Source: Apteryx mantelli
Lineage: Eukaryota; Chordata; Aves; Apterygiformes; Apterygidae
Reading direction: 5' to 3'
DNA length: 64,000 nucleotides
NCBI RefSeq assembly: GCF_036417845.1
Contig: NC_089980.1
Coordinates: forward strand, 109,951,169-110,015,168
Positions 38,095 to 49,493 of this stretch are shown in pieces (the first letter of the stretch is position 1; each line of letters starts with the position of its first letter). The notes under the pieces were generated by a model. That model had not been told where the DNA came from. It did no database searches and was given only the letters and a program-made list of their open reading frames with translations. Made by a program: the position numbers and the translations under genes.

Positions 38095-40837
38095 GTATCG
38101 TCTTTATATATTCTTTAACAACATTGCAGCAGAAATAAATGTCATTTAACAGCAATATTCAGTATTTGTAACTGAATGTAGGCTGTCACGGGAAGTTAAT
38201 TCATACTTCCACCTTGTTAAAAATGCTGTAGAAGGTCTACTCTCTTATGAGAATCAGATCACATAAAGCCTTTGTTCTACATGGTCTTCAAATTAGAGCT
38301 ACTACAAGCGCTTATTTGACTCATTTGATAATGTTCATATAGTATGTTGGAGCTTTATACCCTCATGGTGCCTCTCTCTTATATACCATACTTGTTTTCA
38401 GTGTTGTAAATATCAAATCCAAATCAAATCAGCAAGCAAGTATTTTTTTTGCTATGAAGGACCAGAAGGTGCGTTCTCAAGGACAGCTCACCTGTATTTT
38501 TAAGAGCTCTTAAAAATCCTTTTCAGAAACTCAGTTAGGGTTCTTTGATAGGACTACCATTTTACCTGTACTGATTCCTTCCCTTCCAGCCCGTTTTGTT
38601 CCTGTTTGGTGTAGGAAAACCATAAAGACATAGTGAATAAATGTATCCTCGACCCACCTATTCCAATCACCTTTCTATACCTGAACACAAACCTAACTCC
38701 ACCTCAAAATTTAAATTATTAAGATTTAACTAAACAGTCTAGGTATCAAGCAGCACATAGACAGAAACACTGAAGTAGCACCAACTACATCTGTACACAC
38801 ATGGCCTTAAACAACTGTGCTCTACAAGTCTGCATCCAAAGCTTGTATTTTTCACATATTAAATCTCTTCACAAAATTGCAGTATTCAAGTCTTATCAGT
38901 CCACTTTGTCCTAACCTTTCTTCACAGCTAGCCTTGATGATTTTTTTTTAAAGTAGAAGAGCTCAGATATGTACAAAATACTCTTAAATAATAAGACTTC
39001 AAATAAAAATTGTTCCTGCAATGTTGCTGCAGAACATCAATTTAGCTGGTGTGAAATTGTACTGTTTTCAAGCATTTTTATACACTACTCGTGGAAAACA
39101 GGCAAATGTGGTCCCAGGGTATAGCAGTATAAAGAAGTAAAGAGGAGTGGAACTATTTACAAGCAATTTCACTGAACGTCTGTGCTAGACTTCAAAGGGA
39201 GAGGAAGATGTGGAGAGGGCTGAGCAGGTGAAAGTGCTGTTCACAAGCTCTAGCTCATCACCCGAGAAAAACTCAGAAAGGCAGAGGTCAGGAGATCAGC
39301 TCACAGATGAAGAATGATTGGTTGAAGGTGAGAAAAACCCTGGCTGACAGAGAAATGACTTGGAAGAGCCTGCAACTGTAGAGCAATCTTCTTTGATTGA
39401 AGGTATACAACAACAATTGTTCAATTTAATCTGTAATTTAAGAGTGTTTTTTGATTTCTTTGCTGACACTAAGCTCTCATCACAGCAACATCCACAAATA
39501 GTGCTTTCTACCATCTCAGACTGGCTATGATATTCCATCCTGGCAAATGTTATGTCCTTGGTTCTTCACTCCTTTTTTATTTGGCTTACAAGACTACAGT
39601 ATACCTGACACTGAACCTGTTACCAGAATTGCATTTAATACATGACATTATTATGTGCCTCTTCAGTAAATACTTTACACTGTTTTTCTGCAGAATATTG
39701 AGTTAAATTCAAAGCTTTTGGGCACAGACTAAACTGACCTAATTTTAGACACTTAATTGATGCACCTCAGTTAGGAGCTTGGTTCCCCTAGGATCCCTGG
39801 CTGGTCAGTGGCAAGAGACAGAAATTTCCAAAGTATAATTGAAATCTTTGGTAGTCCTCGTAAGTGGCTTAAGATAATCCTTATACTTAGTAAGGTAACT
39901 AATGTTAGGTAAGATAAATTTAGGCAGTGGCCTCTAATGGATTTAATGATTTGGACCCAGGATACCTAAGAAAATAGCTAACTGTGATGCTTTTGATCAG
40001 TAATTCCACTCCTCCAGCAGAGTAAACTTTTTACTGTAAAGCCAAAGCTCATATTCTTAATAGGTAAAGCTGACGGAAGGAGAAAAGGAACATCACAAAC
40101 CTCTTCTCCTGGTGCAAAGTTGGCCATCTCCAAAACATACCAGCATGCACATTAAAAAGCACCTAAACATAGCAAAATAAAACTAAAAACTCCCTATTCA
40201 AGGCAATATCAGCTACTTTTCTTAATGCAGGAGATATTACATTAATGACAGCATAAAAATATATATGATGGAATTCCAATCCCTCTTTTTTCTTAAAAAT
40301 AATAAATGCAAGAATATATTTATCATCTATTAACCTTTATATGTTACTTGAGAAGTTATATTCTTTATTATGCTGTAATTTTGAAGTTTTGTTGTAGTGA
40401 CATTAGAGTCAAGGCCAAGAAGAACCTGACCAAAATTTTTTTCCTTATATATCATAGAAAATTTTTTTGAATACTTGTGCCCCTGGCCCAAGGCAACCCT
40501 AGATGAAAGATGGTGCATTAGGTAAAAAAATTGGATTTTTTTTATAACTATGTGATAGTATTAATAATACTAGATTTTTTTTGTGTAAAAGGTGGAAAAT
40601 TCTGAGAGTTTTGAAAGCTGGGAGATATTAGGCATGCAGAATATACATGATCTTTTTTGCATAGCATCTTATTATTGGGTGGATTAGTAGTGAACATGGT
40701 TTAATCCAAATGTGCTCTGGAGGCTACTCTTTAGATTTAGATATTTTATTGGCTGCAGATATTCTTTGCCACATGGCAGCATAAGTAGTTTGTTAAAGTC
40801 CAGCCCGTTCTACAGCAGGACTCAGTGAGCACATCAT
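38095..40837. other. Non-coding, no gene recognised
   Basis: AT-rich sequence with only short open frames and no supported gene, RNA or mobile element. Confidence 0.6.
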
Positions 40838-41125
40838 TAGAGGTTCACAACAGAGCTGCACAGTGAAATCTTCAGTGTCCCCTTGTAAATCAGTGTTTCA
40901 CACTAAAGTTACACAGTCAGCTGCATGGAAGTAAGAGTCTCACAATGAAGCTACACCATAAGCTGCTATATATTGTACAGTAAATCAGTGGACCATTACA
41001 AAAGAATTACCCTCTAAGCTTCTCTGTACTACATGCTAAATCAATGGAGATTCACAATAAGGTTCACCTTTAAGCTCCTATGTACCATATGATAAATCGC
41101 TAAATTCCAACAAGGCCCATCAAGC
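40838..41125. repeat. Degenerate tandem array, unit about 46-56 bp
   Basis: Successive segments begin TAAAT or TAAGA at 40886, 40932, 40981, 41037 and 41093, giving steps of 46, 49, 56 and 56 bp. Within the units a shared order can be seen: TAAATCAGTG or TAAATCAATG, then TTCACA-like, then AAG-TTACAC or AAG-CTACAC-like, then TAAGCT followed by a TGTAC or TGTACCAT-like end. A further partial unit (GGTTCACAACAGAGCTGCACAG) precedes the first. Copies are strongly diverged, so the array is old. No reading frame runs through it. Confidence 0.6.
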
Positions 41126-43258
41126 ACCTTGCTTTATCTGGACTATTATTATTATTGCTGTAGTGATATGAGGTTATGTGTCATTGTCAGGTAAAGTTAA
41201 GAAAAATGGCAAATCACTTTGACTTTGAGGACCTACAAGGAAGTGGCCACCTTTTGCTGGTCTGGACAAATCTTCAATTGAGATGCTCACAGTGCTGCTA
41301 AGAAACAAAGTAGTTTTGCAACACACAGGGACATATTAGCAATGAGAATTTTAACCATCCAAGGACAACAAGGTGGCCTCTGTAGTATAGGTACACTGCA
41401 CATTGCCCCATCACTGCTGACCTGCAGCATGTTGAGGATGAACTAATCCCAGGAGCATCTAGGTTGCCTTAGCATCATAAGCATTCATTAAGAAAAAAGT
41501 TGAAAGCACCTTTCAGCTCTCTGCTGTGGATACTTTGCCATTCAGTGAAGTATTCACTAGACACAGGCAAAACAGTATTTGCAAGTAATTATGTGAAAAC
41601 TTCAACCTAAAACTTAATTTTGTTTTGTTTTGATGAATAGTTTCAGATCATAGTCACTAACATTATTTTCTTTTCATAACATGGTCATGAAAGTTTATGA
41701 GAATATTCTTAAGGATATTTGTTTACAGAAGTGTTTGCACTGCAAGTGCAGTGGGCTGGGAGTGGGAAGGGAAAAGAGGAAATTAATGCAGAGGAACAGG
41801 CATCAATAAAACCAACAAGACTAGAAAGAAGAACTGATGATGATCATGGGAAAGAAGAGGAAGAGAGATCTAAAACATATGGCTGCTTCAGGCAAAAGGG
41901 TTCATCCTTCATCCGGTGACCTGTGACCTGATGCATGAACAAGAAACAAAGAAATGGGAAGGATGGATGCACCTAGATGCAGTTTCCAAGGGGAAAGTCC
42001 TTTCGAGATGGCTTATGAAACGTTGTCAAGTTCTGCATCTTGATGGAGCTTCCCGCTCAGAGCATGATTTCGACCCTGAAGTAGGTGTCATCAACAAACG
42101 GCGTCATTGCATTGAAATACCAAATATCAGTTGTAGGAGTCACTTAGAGACCAATGATTGCTCATTTTAATCATTGGCTTCTCTGGAGTTCCCTTAAGCA
42201 TAAATGATAACTTAATCTGTCATTTAAAAAAGGAGTTGGTTCTAAGCCCTGGAAGAGATGCTGAGTGATATAGGACCAGTGTGTGATCTACACTAACATA
42301 TCAAACAGCCAATAAAGGCAGGCACTGCAAAGGAAACTCGCAGATACCACTTACCATCTGCTCAGCTGCTGTTTCAGCTGCATCCTGCTGGAACTGAGAA
42401 GCCGAAAGCTGCCTGTTCTGTCCCACAGGTGTTACCTTGCAGCTGAAATGCTGCTTTCATCCCTCGCCTCTGAGACTGACTCCAGGAATGACAGTGTAGC
42501 CTGTTAGTTGGATCAGGGCCCAGCCAAATTCACTCACAATACGAACTGATCTATACATCATTTAGTCTATTTCTCTCTTATGTAGGACAAAAAGGAATTA
42601 ACACATTTTAAAATCTAGAGTACACAAAAGTAGTCCAGATGTAATGTTATGCAGCGCTCATTTCTCGGAGACTACAGATAACCTTCAGCATGCCAAGCTT
42701 TTTGGATGCCAGTGGCATCTCTGTATATTCATTTTTCTTGTTGAACCACTCAAACCAAATGCTCAGTGCTGATTTCAGAAGCAGCTTTGTGAAATGACCA
42801 GGAAAATGCCAATGTCATCTTGCATCATTTTCAATAAGCCTTGAGATGCCGCAAAGTAACAGTGGATTGGTTTTGTGGATCTGGGTTGCTTGCCCAAAGT
42901 GAATACGTAGTTAGAAAGTCTGCACCACCCTCCTTGCTGCTTTAATGAGCAGAATGCAGTGTTTGCACTGTCTGCCTCTCCAGATAGCAGGGAGTCAGAT
43001 CTTTCAACTGATGCTGTCAGAACAGGCCATGCAGCTCATGCTGGTTGTAAGAGAGACACTGTCTATCTATGTGCCACTTTTTGTGCACTTCCAAACTAGG
43101 CAGCTTGCAAAACAAAACCTGTTTTGTTGAATCATCATGCAATATCTGCCTTACATTTTGCCTTTCTTTTGAAGCCACAGGTCCTGGGAAAAGAAAGAGG
43201 TCAACCATTATTCTCCTGTGATAGGAGGGAGTGCTTTGTCTCTGAATGCAGTGGGTGA
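41126..43258. other. Non-coding, no gene recognised
   Basis: Two short plus-strand frames (41719-41919 and 41916-42170) lie next to each other but have no recognisable similarity, and I regard them as chance. A perfect 9-bp hairpin (CCAATGATT at 42151-42159, AATCATTGG at 42169-42177) lies at the end of the second. GC content is slightly raised at 42.3-42.5 kb. Confidence 0.5.
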
Positions 43259-43560
43259 GTTGGAAATACGGTGCTTAGAGAAATCATGGACTTATGGAAA
43301 TTGCATTGAAAAAGGTCTTGAAAGGTTGCCCCAGGGCTGGTCAGACTACGCTGGTAGACTCATGGCAGACGTTTATTTAACCTGTTTCTAAAACTTCTGG
43401 GGACAAAGATTTTGCTATTCCCCAGGGCAAACTGTTCCAGAACTTGCTGTGCTTCCACACATTCTCAGTCTGGTGCTTCCTGAGGCCGATGACCCACTAC
43501 ATGCAAAATCAGTTTCTGTGAGCACTAGCCCCTGTACACATCACTTGTGTTAAAAATGAG
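43259..43560 (-). mobile_element. Very old CR1-like fragment
   Basis: The plus strand reads 'aacctgtttctaaaacttctggggacaaag' and then 'ccccagggcaaactgttccagaactt' in pieces, which corresponds to the complement of the CR1 3' region (the 'gggcaacctgttccag' block and its neighbours). Divergence is high and the borders are uncertain. It appears older than any other CR1 piece in the window, and the orientation is inferred from the order of these blocks. Confidence 0.6.
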
Positions 43561-45499
43561 TTAGACAGATTCTTCCTACAGTGCAACACACAGGACAAAC
43601 ATCCATGAACTCAGAACAAAATTAGAAGGACACTCAGAATCGCTTGCTCCTGTCCAGTCAAATCATGTTTTAAGGACAATAATTATGTAGTTTGATTGAA
43701 ACTTGGCCAGGAAACTCCAAGGAGTACATGTTGACAGTCAACAGCTGTCACTTGCAGCAACAGAATGTTTCCCCAAAGATCCCATGACTTTCATTTCTTA
43801 GGTGAAAGAGCTGATAGGATGACAATACAGATTGGTATTTCATTGGTTTTACTGGCCTGATTTTCAGATATCAAGGGAGATGCACACATTTGATGGTATT
43901 CAGATTTGTATCCAGCTCCTCACATCCGGTTGCTACAAGTGTGTCTCCAGAAGTCCTGAAAGCAAAAAATGTCCTTTTTCTAAAGATTGTTGGATAATAG
44001 AAGAAATTAGTCTAAGTTTTAACTTTGTGCTGTCTCTTGCTGACTTGCAAAACTTAAAGTACTACTAATATCTATATAGCTTATTATTCAAGTATGTTTG
44101 GAACACAACCATAAAAATATTTTTCCTACAGCAACGTTACAAGTGGAAATGGGAATATGAAAAAATGGATGATTAAGCAGCATAGTACCAAGCCTACAAC
44201 AATCATAAAATGTAACTGCCACCTCCTAAGAAAGAAGAGAATTTCAAGATTGTTTTTATTCTCACTGATTCCCTTTTGTTTGGCTGGATCTGATCTTGGA
44301 AAGAAGAAAAATAAAAATAGTATTTTCTTAGAACAGCCTTTTTTCTGTGGCTCACTTTCTTAAGCATGCATTTTTTCCCCATACAAGAATATCAGTTTCT
44401 AATATTTGTGCCTTCTCTTATACCAATCAAAATCATAACTATTCATTTTTATCATAATTATCATTAATTATACTGTTAAAATTTATATAAAATTATGTTT
44501 TTTTAAAAAAATCCTCTTTTCATAATACTCTCTTGACCTTTCTTATTTAAGCACTGTTCTGCCAACTGAGCGCATAATAACTTCCTACATTTTTTATCTT
44601 TGTTCACTAATTTTGGATGAATTACTGTCTAGCCATTCCTCTCTGCAGCATGCAGGCAGAGATATATTGTGGTTCTGTCTGGTACAAACACTGCTTGTTT
44701 TTTAAAAAATGTTGCCTGCATCTGTCATAGTGTAGGCACAAACTATCTATATTTAATTCTGAAAAATAGATTGAACAGACACTATGATAAAGAATTTAAT
44801 GCAGAGACTTCAGAAAAAGAAATGTAAGATTCTTACAGAAAGCAAATCTCAGCTCTGGTGAGGTTATATGGAATGTACTTGTACGCAATGAGCCCAAATA
44901 ATCACAGCATTCAGTTTCTTTAATTTTTCTGCCCATTTAAACTCTGGGCCATTGCCCTGTAAGGTTTTACATTTTTAAAGATAGAAGTGAAACAAAGAAA
45001 AATCATGCTTTTTCAAAATCAATACATCATTTTGCTGTGTAAATAGTAACAATGAATGAAATTAGCTTTAAGAAGATTTATTTTAGCCCACGTGATGCTT
45101 TAAGCATGCTTCCTGGTACAGTAGGCTATGATCTCAGTTTTTTGCATGTCAGACCTTATACTGTGAAAATCCTCTCTGCTCTGTGTAGGGTGTACTCGTT
45201 TTTCAGCCTCTTCCATTTCAAAATTCTCCTCCAAATGCCCTCATTTTACATAATCCTTCCCTACAGTGGGAAGCCACCTCAGTGACTGTGGGCAAGCCCT
45301 TGATTTTACTTATTCTCATTTTATATCAGTGTAAATCCACTCATCAGAGTAAAGCTACTTTGAATTTACAACATGGTGATAACAGAATTTAACCCAACAG
45401 TTCAGTCCTCTACTACATCTTCAAGGAGTGTGTATACAGTTGTTTCTTTCCACATAGTTAACTGATGCACAGTGACAGAGCTTCAGATGAGTCTGCTGC
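43561..45499. other. Non-coding, no gene recognised
   Basis: AT-rich with short frames only. Nothing recognisable as a gene, RNA or element. Confidence 0.6.
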
Positions 45500-47425
45500 A
45501 CCAGGCAACTGTCCGGAAGATCATCTAGACCATGTTGCACAGGATCATGTCCAGGCAGGTTTTGAATATTTCCAGAGAAGGAGACTCCACAACCTCTCTG
45601 GGCAATCTGTGCCAGGGCTCTGTCACCCTCACAGTGAAGAAGTTTTTCCTCATGTTCAGATGGAACTGCCTGTGTTTCAGTTTGTGCCTGTTGCCTTGCG
45701 TCCTGTCACTGGGCACCACTGAAAAGAGTCTGGCCCCATCCTCTTTACACCCTCCCTTTAGATATTTGTATACATTGATAAGATCTCCTCTCAGCCTTCT
45801 CTTCTCCAGGCTAAACAGGCCCAGCTCTCTCAGCCTTTCCTCATAGGAGAGATGTTCCAGACCCCTAATCATCTTTGTAGCTCTCTGCTGGACTTGCTCC
45901 AGTAGTGCCACATCCCTCTTGTACTGGGGAGCCCAGAACTGGACACAGTACTCCAGATGTGGCCTCACCAGGGCTGAGTAGAGGGGGAGAATCACCTCCC
46001 TCCACCTGCTGGCAACACTCTTCCTGATGCACCCCAGGATACCATTGGCCTTCTTGGCCACAAGGGCACATTGCTGCCTCATGCTTAACTTGGTGTCCAC
46101 CAGCACTCCCAGGTCCTTCTCCGCAGAGCTGCTTTCCAGCAGGTCAGCTCCCAACCTGTACTGGTGCCTGGGGTTATTCCTCCCTAGGTACAGGACCCTG
46201 CACTTGCCTTTGTTGAACCTCATGAGGTTCCTCTCCGCCCAACTCTCCAGCCTGTCCAGGTCTCTCTGGATGGCAGCACAGTCCTCTGGGGTATCAGCCA
46301 CTCCTCTCAGTTTTGTATCTTCGGCAAACTTGCTGAGGGTGCACTCTGTTCCTTCGTCCAGGTCACTGTTGAAGAAGTTGAACAAGACTGGACCCAGTAT
46401 TGACCCCTGGGGGACACCACTAGCTACAGGCCTCCAACTAGACTCTGCGCTGCTGATCACAACCCCCTGAGCTCTGCCATTCAGCCAGTTCTCAATCCAC
46501 CTCACTGTCCACTCATCTAGCCCACACTTCCTGAGCTTGTCTGTGAGGATGTTATGGGAGACAGTGTCAAAAGCCTTGCTGAAGTCAAGGTAGACACCAT
46601 CCACTGTTCTCCCCTCATCTACCCAGCCAGTCATTCCATCATAGAAGGCTATCAGATTGGTTAGGCATGATTTCCCCTTGGTGAAGCCGTGCTGACTACT
46701 CCTCATCACCTTCTTTTCCTCCACATGCTTGGAGATGGCTTCCAGGATGAGCTGCTCCATCACCTTTCCAGGGATGCAGGTGAAGCTGACTGGCCTGTAG
46801 TTCCCTGGGTCCTCCTTCTTGCCCTTTTTGAAGACTGGGGTGACATTGGCTTCCTTCCAGTCCTCGGGCACCTCTCCTGTTCTCCATGACCTTTCAAAGA
46901 TGATGGAGAGTGGCTTAGCAATGACATCCACCAGCTCCCTCAGCACTCGTGGGTGCATCCCATCGGGGCCCATGGATTTATGGGTGTCAAGTTTGCCTAA
47001 ACGATCTCTAACCCACTCCTCCTCCACCAAGGGAAAGTCTTCCTTTCTCCAGACCATCTCTCTTGCCTCCAGGGTCTGGGGTTCCTGAGGGCTGGCCTTA
47101 GCAGTAAAGACTGAAGCAAGGAAGGCATTCAGTAACTCTGCCTTCTCTGCATCCTTCGTCACCAGGGCACCCACCCCATTCAGCAAAGGGCCCACATTTT
47201 CCTCTTGCTTCCTCTTGCTACTGATATATTTGAAGAAGCCCTTCTTGCTGTCCTTGACATCCCTTGCCAGATTTAATTCCAAACGAGCCTTAGCCTTCCT
47301 CGTTGCATCCCTCCATACTCTGATAACGTTCCTCAGTGATTCAGAGGAGGAGTTGTTCCTGCACTTGTGGGATTGCCTGGACTTTCACAGTGAATTGCAT
47401 CTTCTTCAGCTGTGGTCTGACCAGG
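45500..47425 (-). mobile_element. CR1 LINE, 5' truncated, near-complete RT frame
   Basis: A non-LTR retrotransposon of the CR1 family. The reverse transcriptase part of ORF2 spans 45525-47282 on the minus strand, and similarity continues upstream in the same frame ([19 protein letters not shown]) to about 47.38 kb, where a TGA interrupts it. The endonuclease half of ORF2 and all of ORF1 are absent. At the 3' side the normal tail is shortened: the two CTAG sites that lie about 40 bp apart in the copy at 56.1 kb are fused here, and the sequence then diverges without the terminal 8-bp repeats. Borders are approximate to about 20 bp. Confidence 0.92.
45525..47282 (-). CDS. CR1 reverse transcriptase fragment, altered active site
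   Basis: The frame of 585 codons encodes the reverse transcriptase domain and C-terminal region of CR1 ORF2, which copies the element RNA at the target site. Visible motifs are GPDGMHP (about residues 105-111), NYRPVS (161-166), motif [10 protein letters not shown] (231-239) with the catalytic Asp at 233, motif B GVPQGS (289-294) and motif C FAED (319-322). Motif C is FADD in active members, so the first Asp is replaced by Glu (GAA, plus-strand 46320-46322), which should impair metal binding. [13 protein letters not shown] next to it also departs from the usual sequence. The first residue is a TTG, not a true start; the frame continues upstream. It is a dead copy despite the absence of stops. 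Confidence 0.9.
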   Translation of the reverse strand: MELNLARDVKDSKKGFFKYISSKRKQEENVGPLLNGVGALVTKDAEKAELLNAFLASVFTAKASPQEPQTLEAREMVWRKEDFPLVEEEWVRDRLGKLDTHKSMGPDGMHPRVLRELVDVIAKPLSIIFERSWRTGEVPEDWKEANVTPVFKKGKKEDPGNYRPVSFTCIPGKVMEQLILEAISKHVEEKKVMRSSQHGFTKGKSCLTNLIAFYDGMTGWVDEGRTVDGVYLDFSKAFDTVSHNILTDKLRKCGLDEWTVRWIENWLNGRAQGVVISSAESSWRPVASGVPQGSILGPVLFNFFNSDLDEGTECTLSKFAEDTKLRGVADTPEDCAAIQRDLDRLESWAERNLMRFNKGKCRVLYLGRNNPRHQYRLGADLLESSSAEKDLGVLVDTKLSMRQQCALVAKKANGILGCIRKSVASRWREVILPLYSALVRPHLEYCVQFWAPQYKRDVALLEQVQQRATKMIRGLEHLSYEERLRELGLFSLEKRRLRGDLINVYKYLKGGCKEDGARLFSVVPSDRTQGNRHKLKHRQFHLNMRKNFFTVRVTEPWHRLPREVVESPSLEIFKTCLDMILCNMV

Positions 47426-49433
47426 AGTGAGAGGAAGGGCTTATATCTTGTATATCTTAAATATATGGGTACTGTCTAAAGCCTGCATATTGTCTTGCTG
47501 ACTGCAGCGCTCCTCAGCATGTAACTTATTTCACCTATTTGCTTAGACACTTTTTACAGCTCTGCACAACTCATTTGTATTGCAGAACTGCCTACAGCAG
47601 TAGTCTGCAAATTAGGAATTACAACTGGAAGCAGAGCAATAGTAGGAGATACAGGGCAGTGTTATTAAGAAATGCAGGTTTTTTTACTGTATTTGAGGCT
47701 GCATGTCTGGAAGCACCTGAAGACAGAAAGGTATGGTTTGCAATCTATGTAACTATTTATTTAATTTAAAAAGGTGGGGGTCTAATGGGATTCCTTCACC
47801 AAAATAACAAATAGTTATATAAAAGTCTGAAAAGAAATTTCAAAAATATTTCAGCTGAAGACCAAAAGCGTTTCATTTCTCTGGGAGTTTCCTAATGTGA
47901 ATTTTCACAATGAAGATAAAACTTGTCTGCATATACACATCTTAGCCTGAGAACTCCATTCAGGAGGCTGATGCATTGCAAACTACTTAGCGGCAGTGTT
48001 TCAGTAAATCAAATAAATGTCTAATCAGTACCTATGCATTATGCACAGCCACTTGATGTTGTCAAAAAAAGTATTCAGGAGTTGTGGAGGGCTTTTACAC
48101 TCTTTTCTTTTCCTATTCAAGAAGAAATAATCTGACTGGTTCACTCCTCATTTTCAAAGGGTCCTGAGGGTGTAGTCTCAAAAACCATACTAGTTACAGT
48201 TCAGTTAAATGGAAGTCTATGCAGAATAAATTACTGATATCTACACATATTTAGAATTTTCAAATTGTCTGTAAAACCTCACCCACAGACAAAAAAGCCT
48301 TATGAATTTTGAAAGTTTTCATCAAAGTAAGTTTATGCTTCTATTTTTACAACTTCTCCCCATGCTGTACACTTTTGGCTGTAAAATCTTTGAATCACAA
48401 AGCTGTGATAATGTTCCTTTTTTCATTCTAGCTTTTAATATTAATTAGTTGCTTATATAATCTCAAGTGTGTGAATATGTATATACTTTTTGCCTTAGAA
48501 AAAAAGCCAGATCAACAACACCTGAGTGCATGAACAACATTAGCAGGGTTAGTATTATTTATTAATAATATTACCATGTATTCGTGTTCATATGATTCCT
48601 ATGGACCATGGTCTTGCACCAAGCAGACCAGAGATGTTCCCACCCCCAGCATAATAGCATCTTTATTGTAGTCAATTCTTTTCTAAGCATCCCCTCCCAA
48701 GATAGCTCTGTGCTCCCACCAGACTTCCTCTAACACTTATTCTCTGCAGCTCCAGGCAAAACCAATAATTAATGATAAGACTTGTGTGGTGTAGAGCTAA
48801 GTACTAAACCAGGCTGTCTCTTCTTGTCTCTGCCAGTTACTGGCTCTCTGATCTTTAGCAATTCCTCAGACTGATTCTACGTAAAATTACATGTTATGAA
48901 AATCATGATGCCAGTGTCTTTTGTTTTAAAATAGATACATTTGGTTTTAAATCTGTGGTTCCATGGGACTCTTGGGATCTTTGGTCTAACAAAGGTCTGC
49001 TAAAGTTAATTAAGGACATCAATGTAAAATTCATTGTGCAGGAATCAGTATCTCCACCAGAAAACCTTTCAAAGTGTACATACATAAAATAAGGTTGAAA
49101 GTACCGATTTAAGTACTCCAGTGCTAGAATCTTTTTCTGATATAGTGACACTACTTGCAGGTACTAGTGTTGTACCTATGATGGTATGAAGCCAAGGAGG
49201 AGAAAGAATATCATTAGTAGATAAACTTTTATATTAAAAAAATAAAGATGCATTTTTGGACATAAAACTTGCCTGTTTTTTGTAAGCTATATCATTTGGT
49301 CTAAAAAAGTTACTGTATCTCCTAAAAGATCTCCTGCTTAGTTAGCAGTACAGATGCCTACAATGTTTGTAGATGTAAATCTTAATGTAAAAGAAAAGGG
49401 TTTTGTTAGTACATCTTAATTTGCTGAAGTGAA

Positions 49434-49493
49434 GTTGGATATATTACGCTGCCAAAAGCTGTATCCAACTTAGAAATATTTCTGGATACAGCT
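49434..49493. repeat. Overlapping inverted repeats that can form alternative hairpins
   Basis: GTTGGATA (49434-49441) pairs with TATCCAAC (49462-49469), while AGCTGTATCC (49457-49466) pairs with GGATACAGCT (49484-49493). Both pairings use the central TATCC, so only one can form at a time. All arms are perfect. Confidence 0.55.

Noticed and set aside
41719..42170. Two adjacent plus-strand frames rich in charged residues
   Set aside because: No recognisable domain, different frames, no supporting splice sites.
46027..46470. Plus-strand 147-codon frame within the CR1 copy
   Set aside because: Antisense shadow of the CR1 reverse transcriptase frame.
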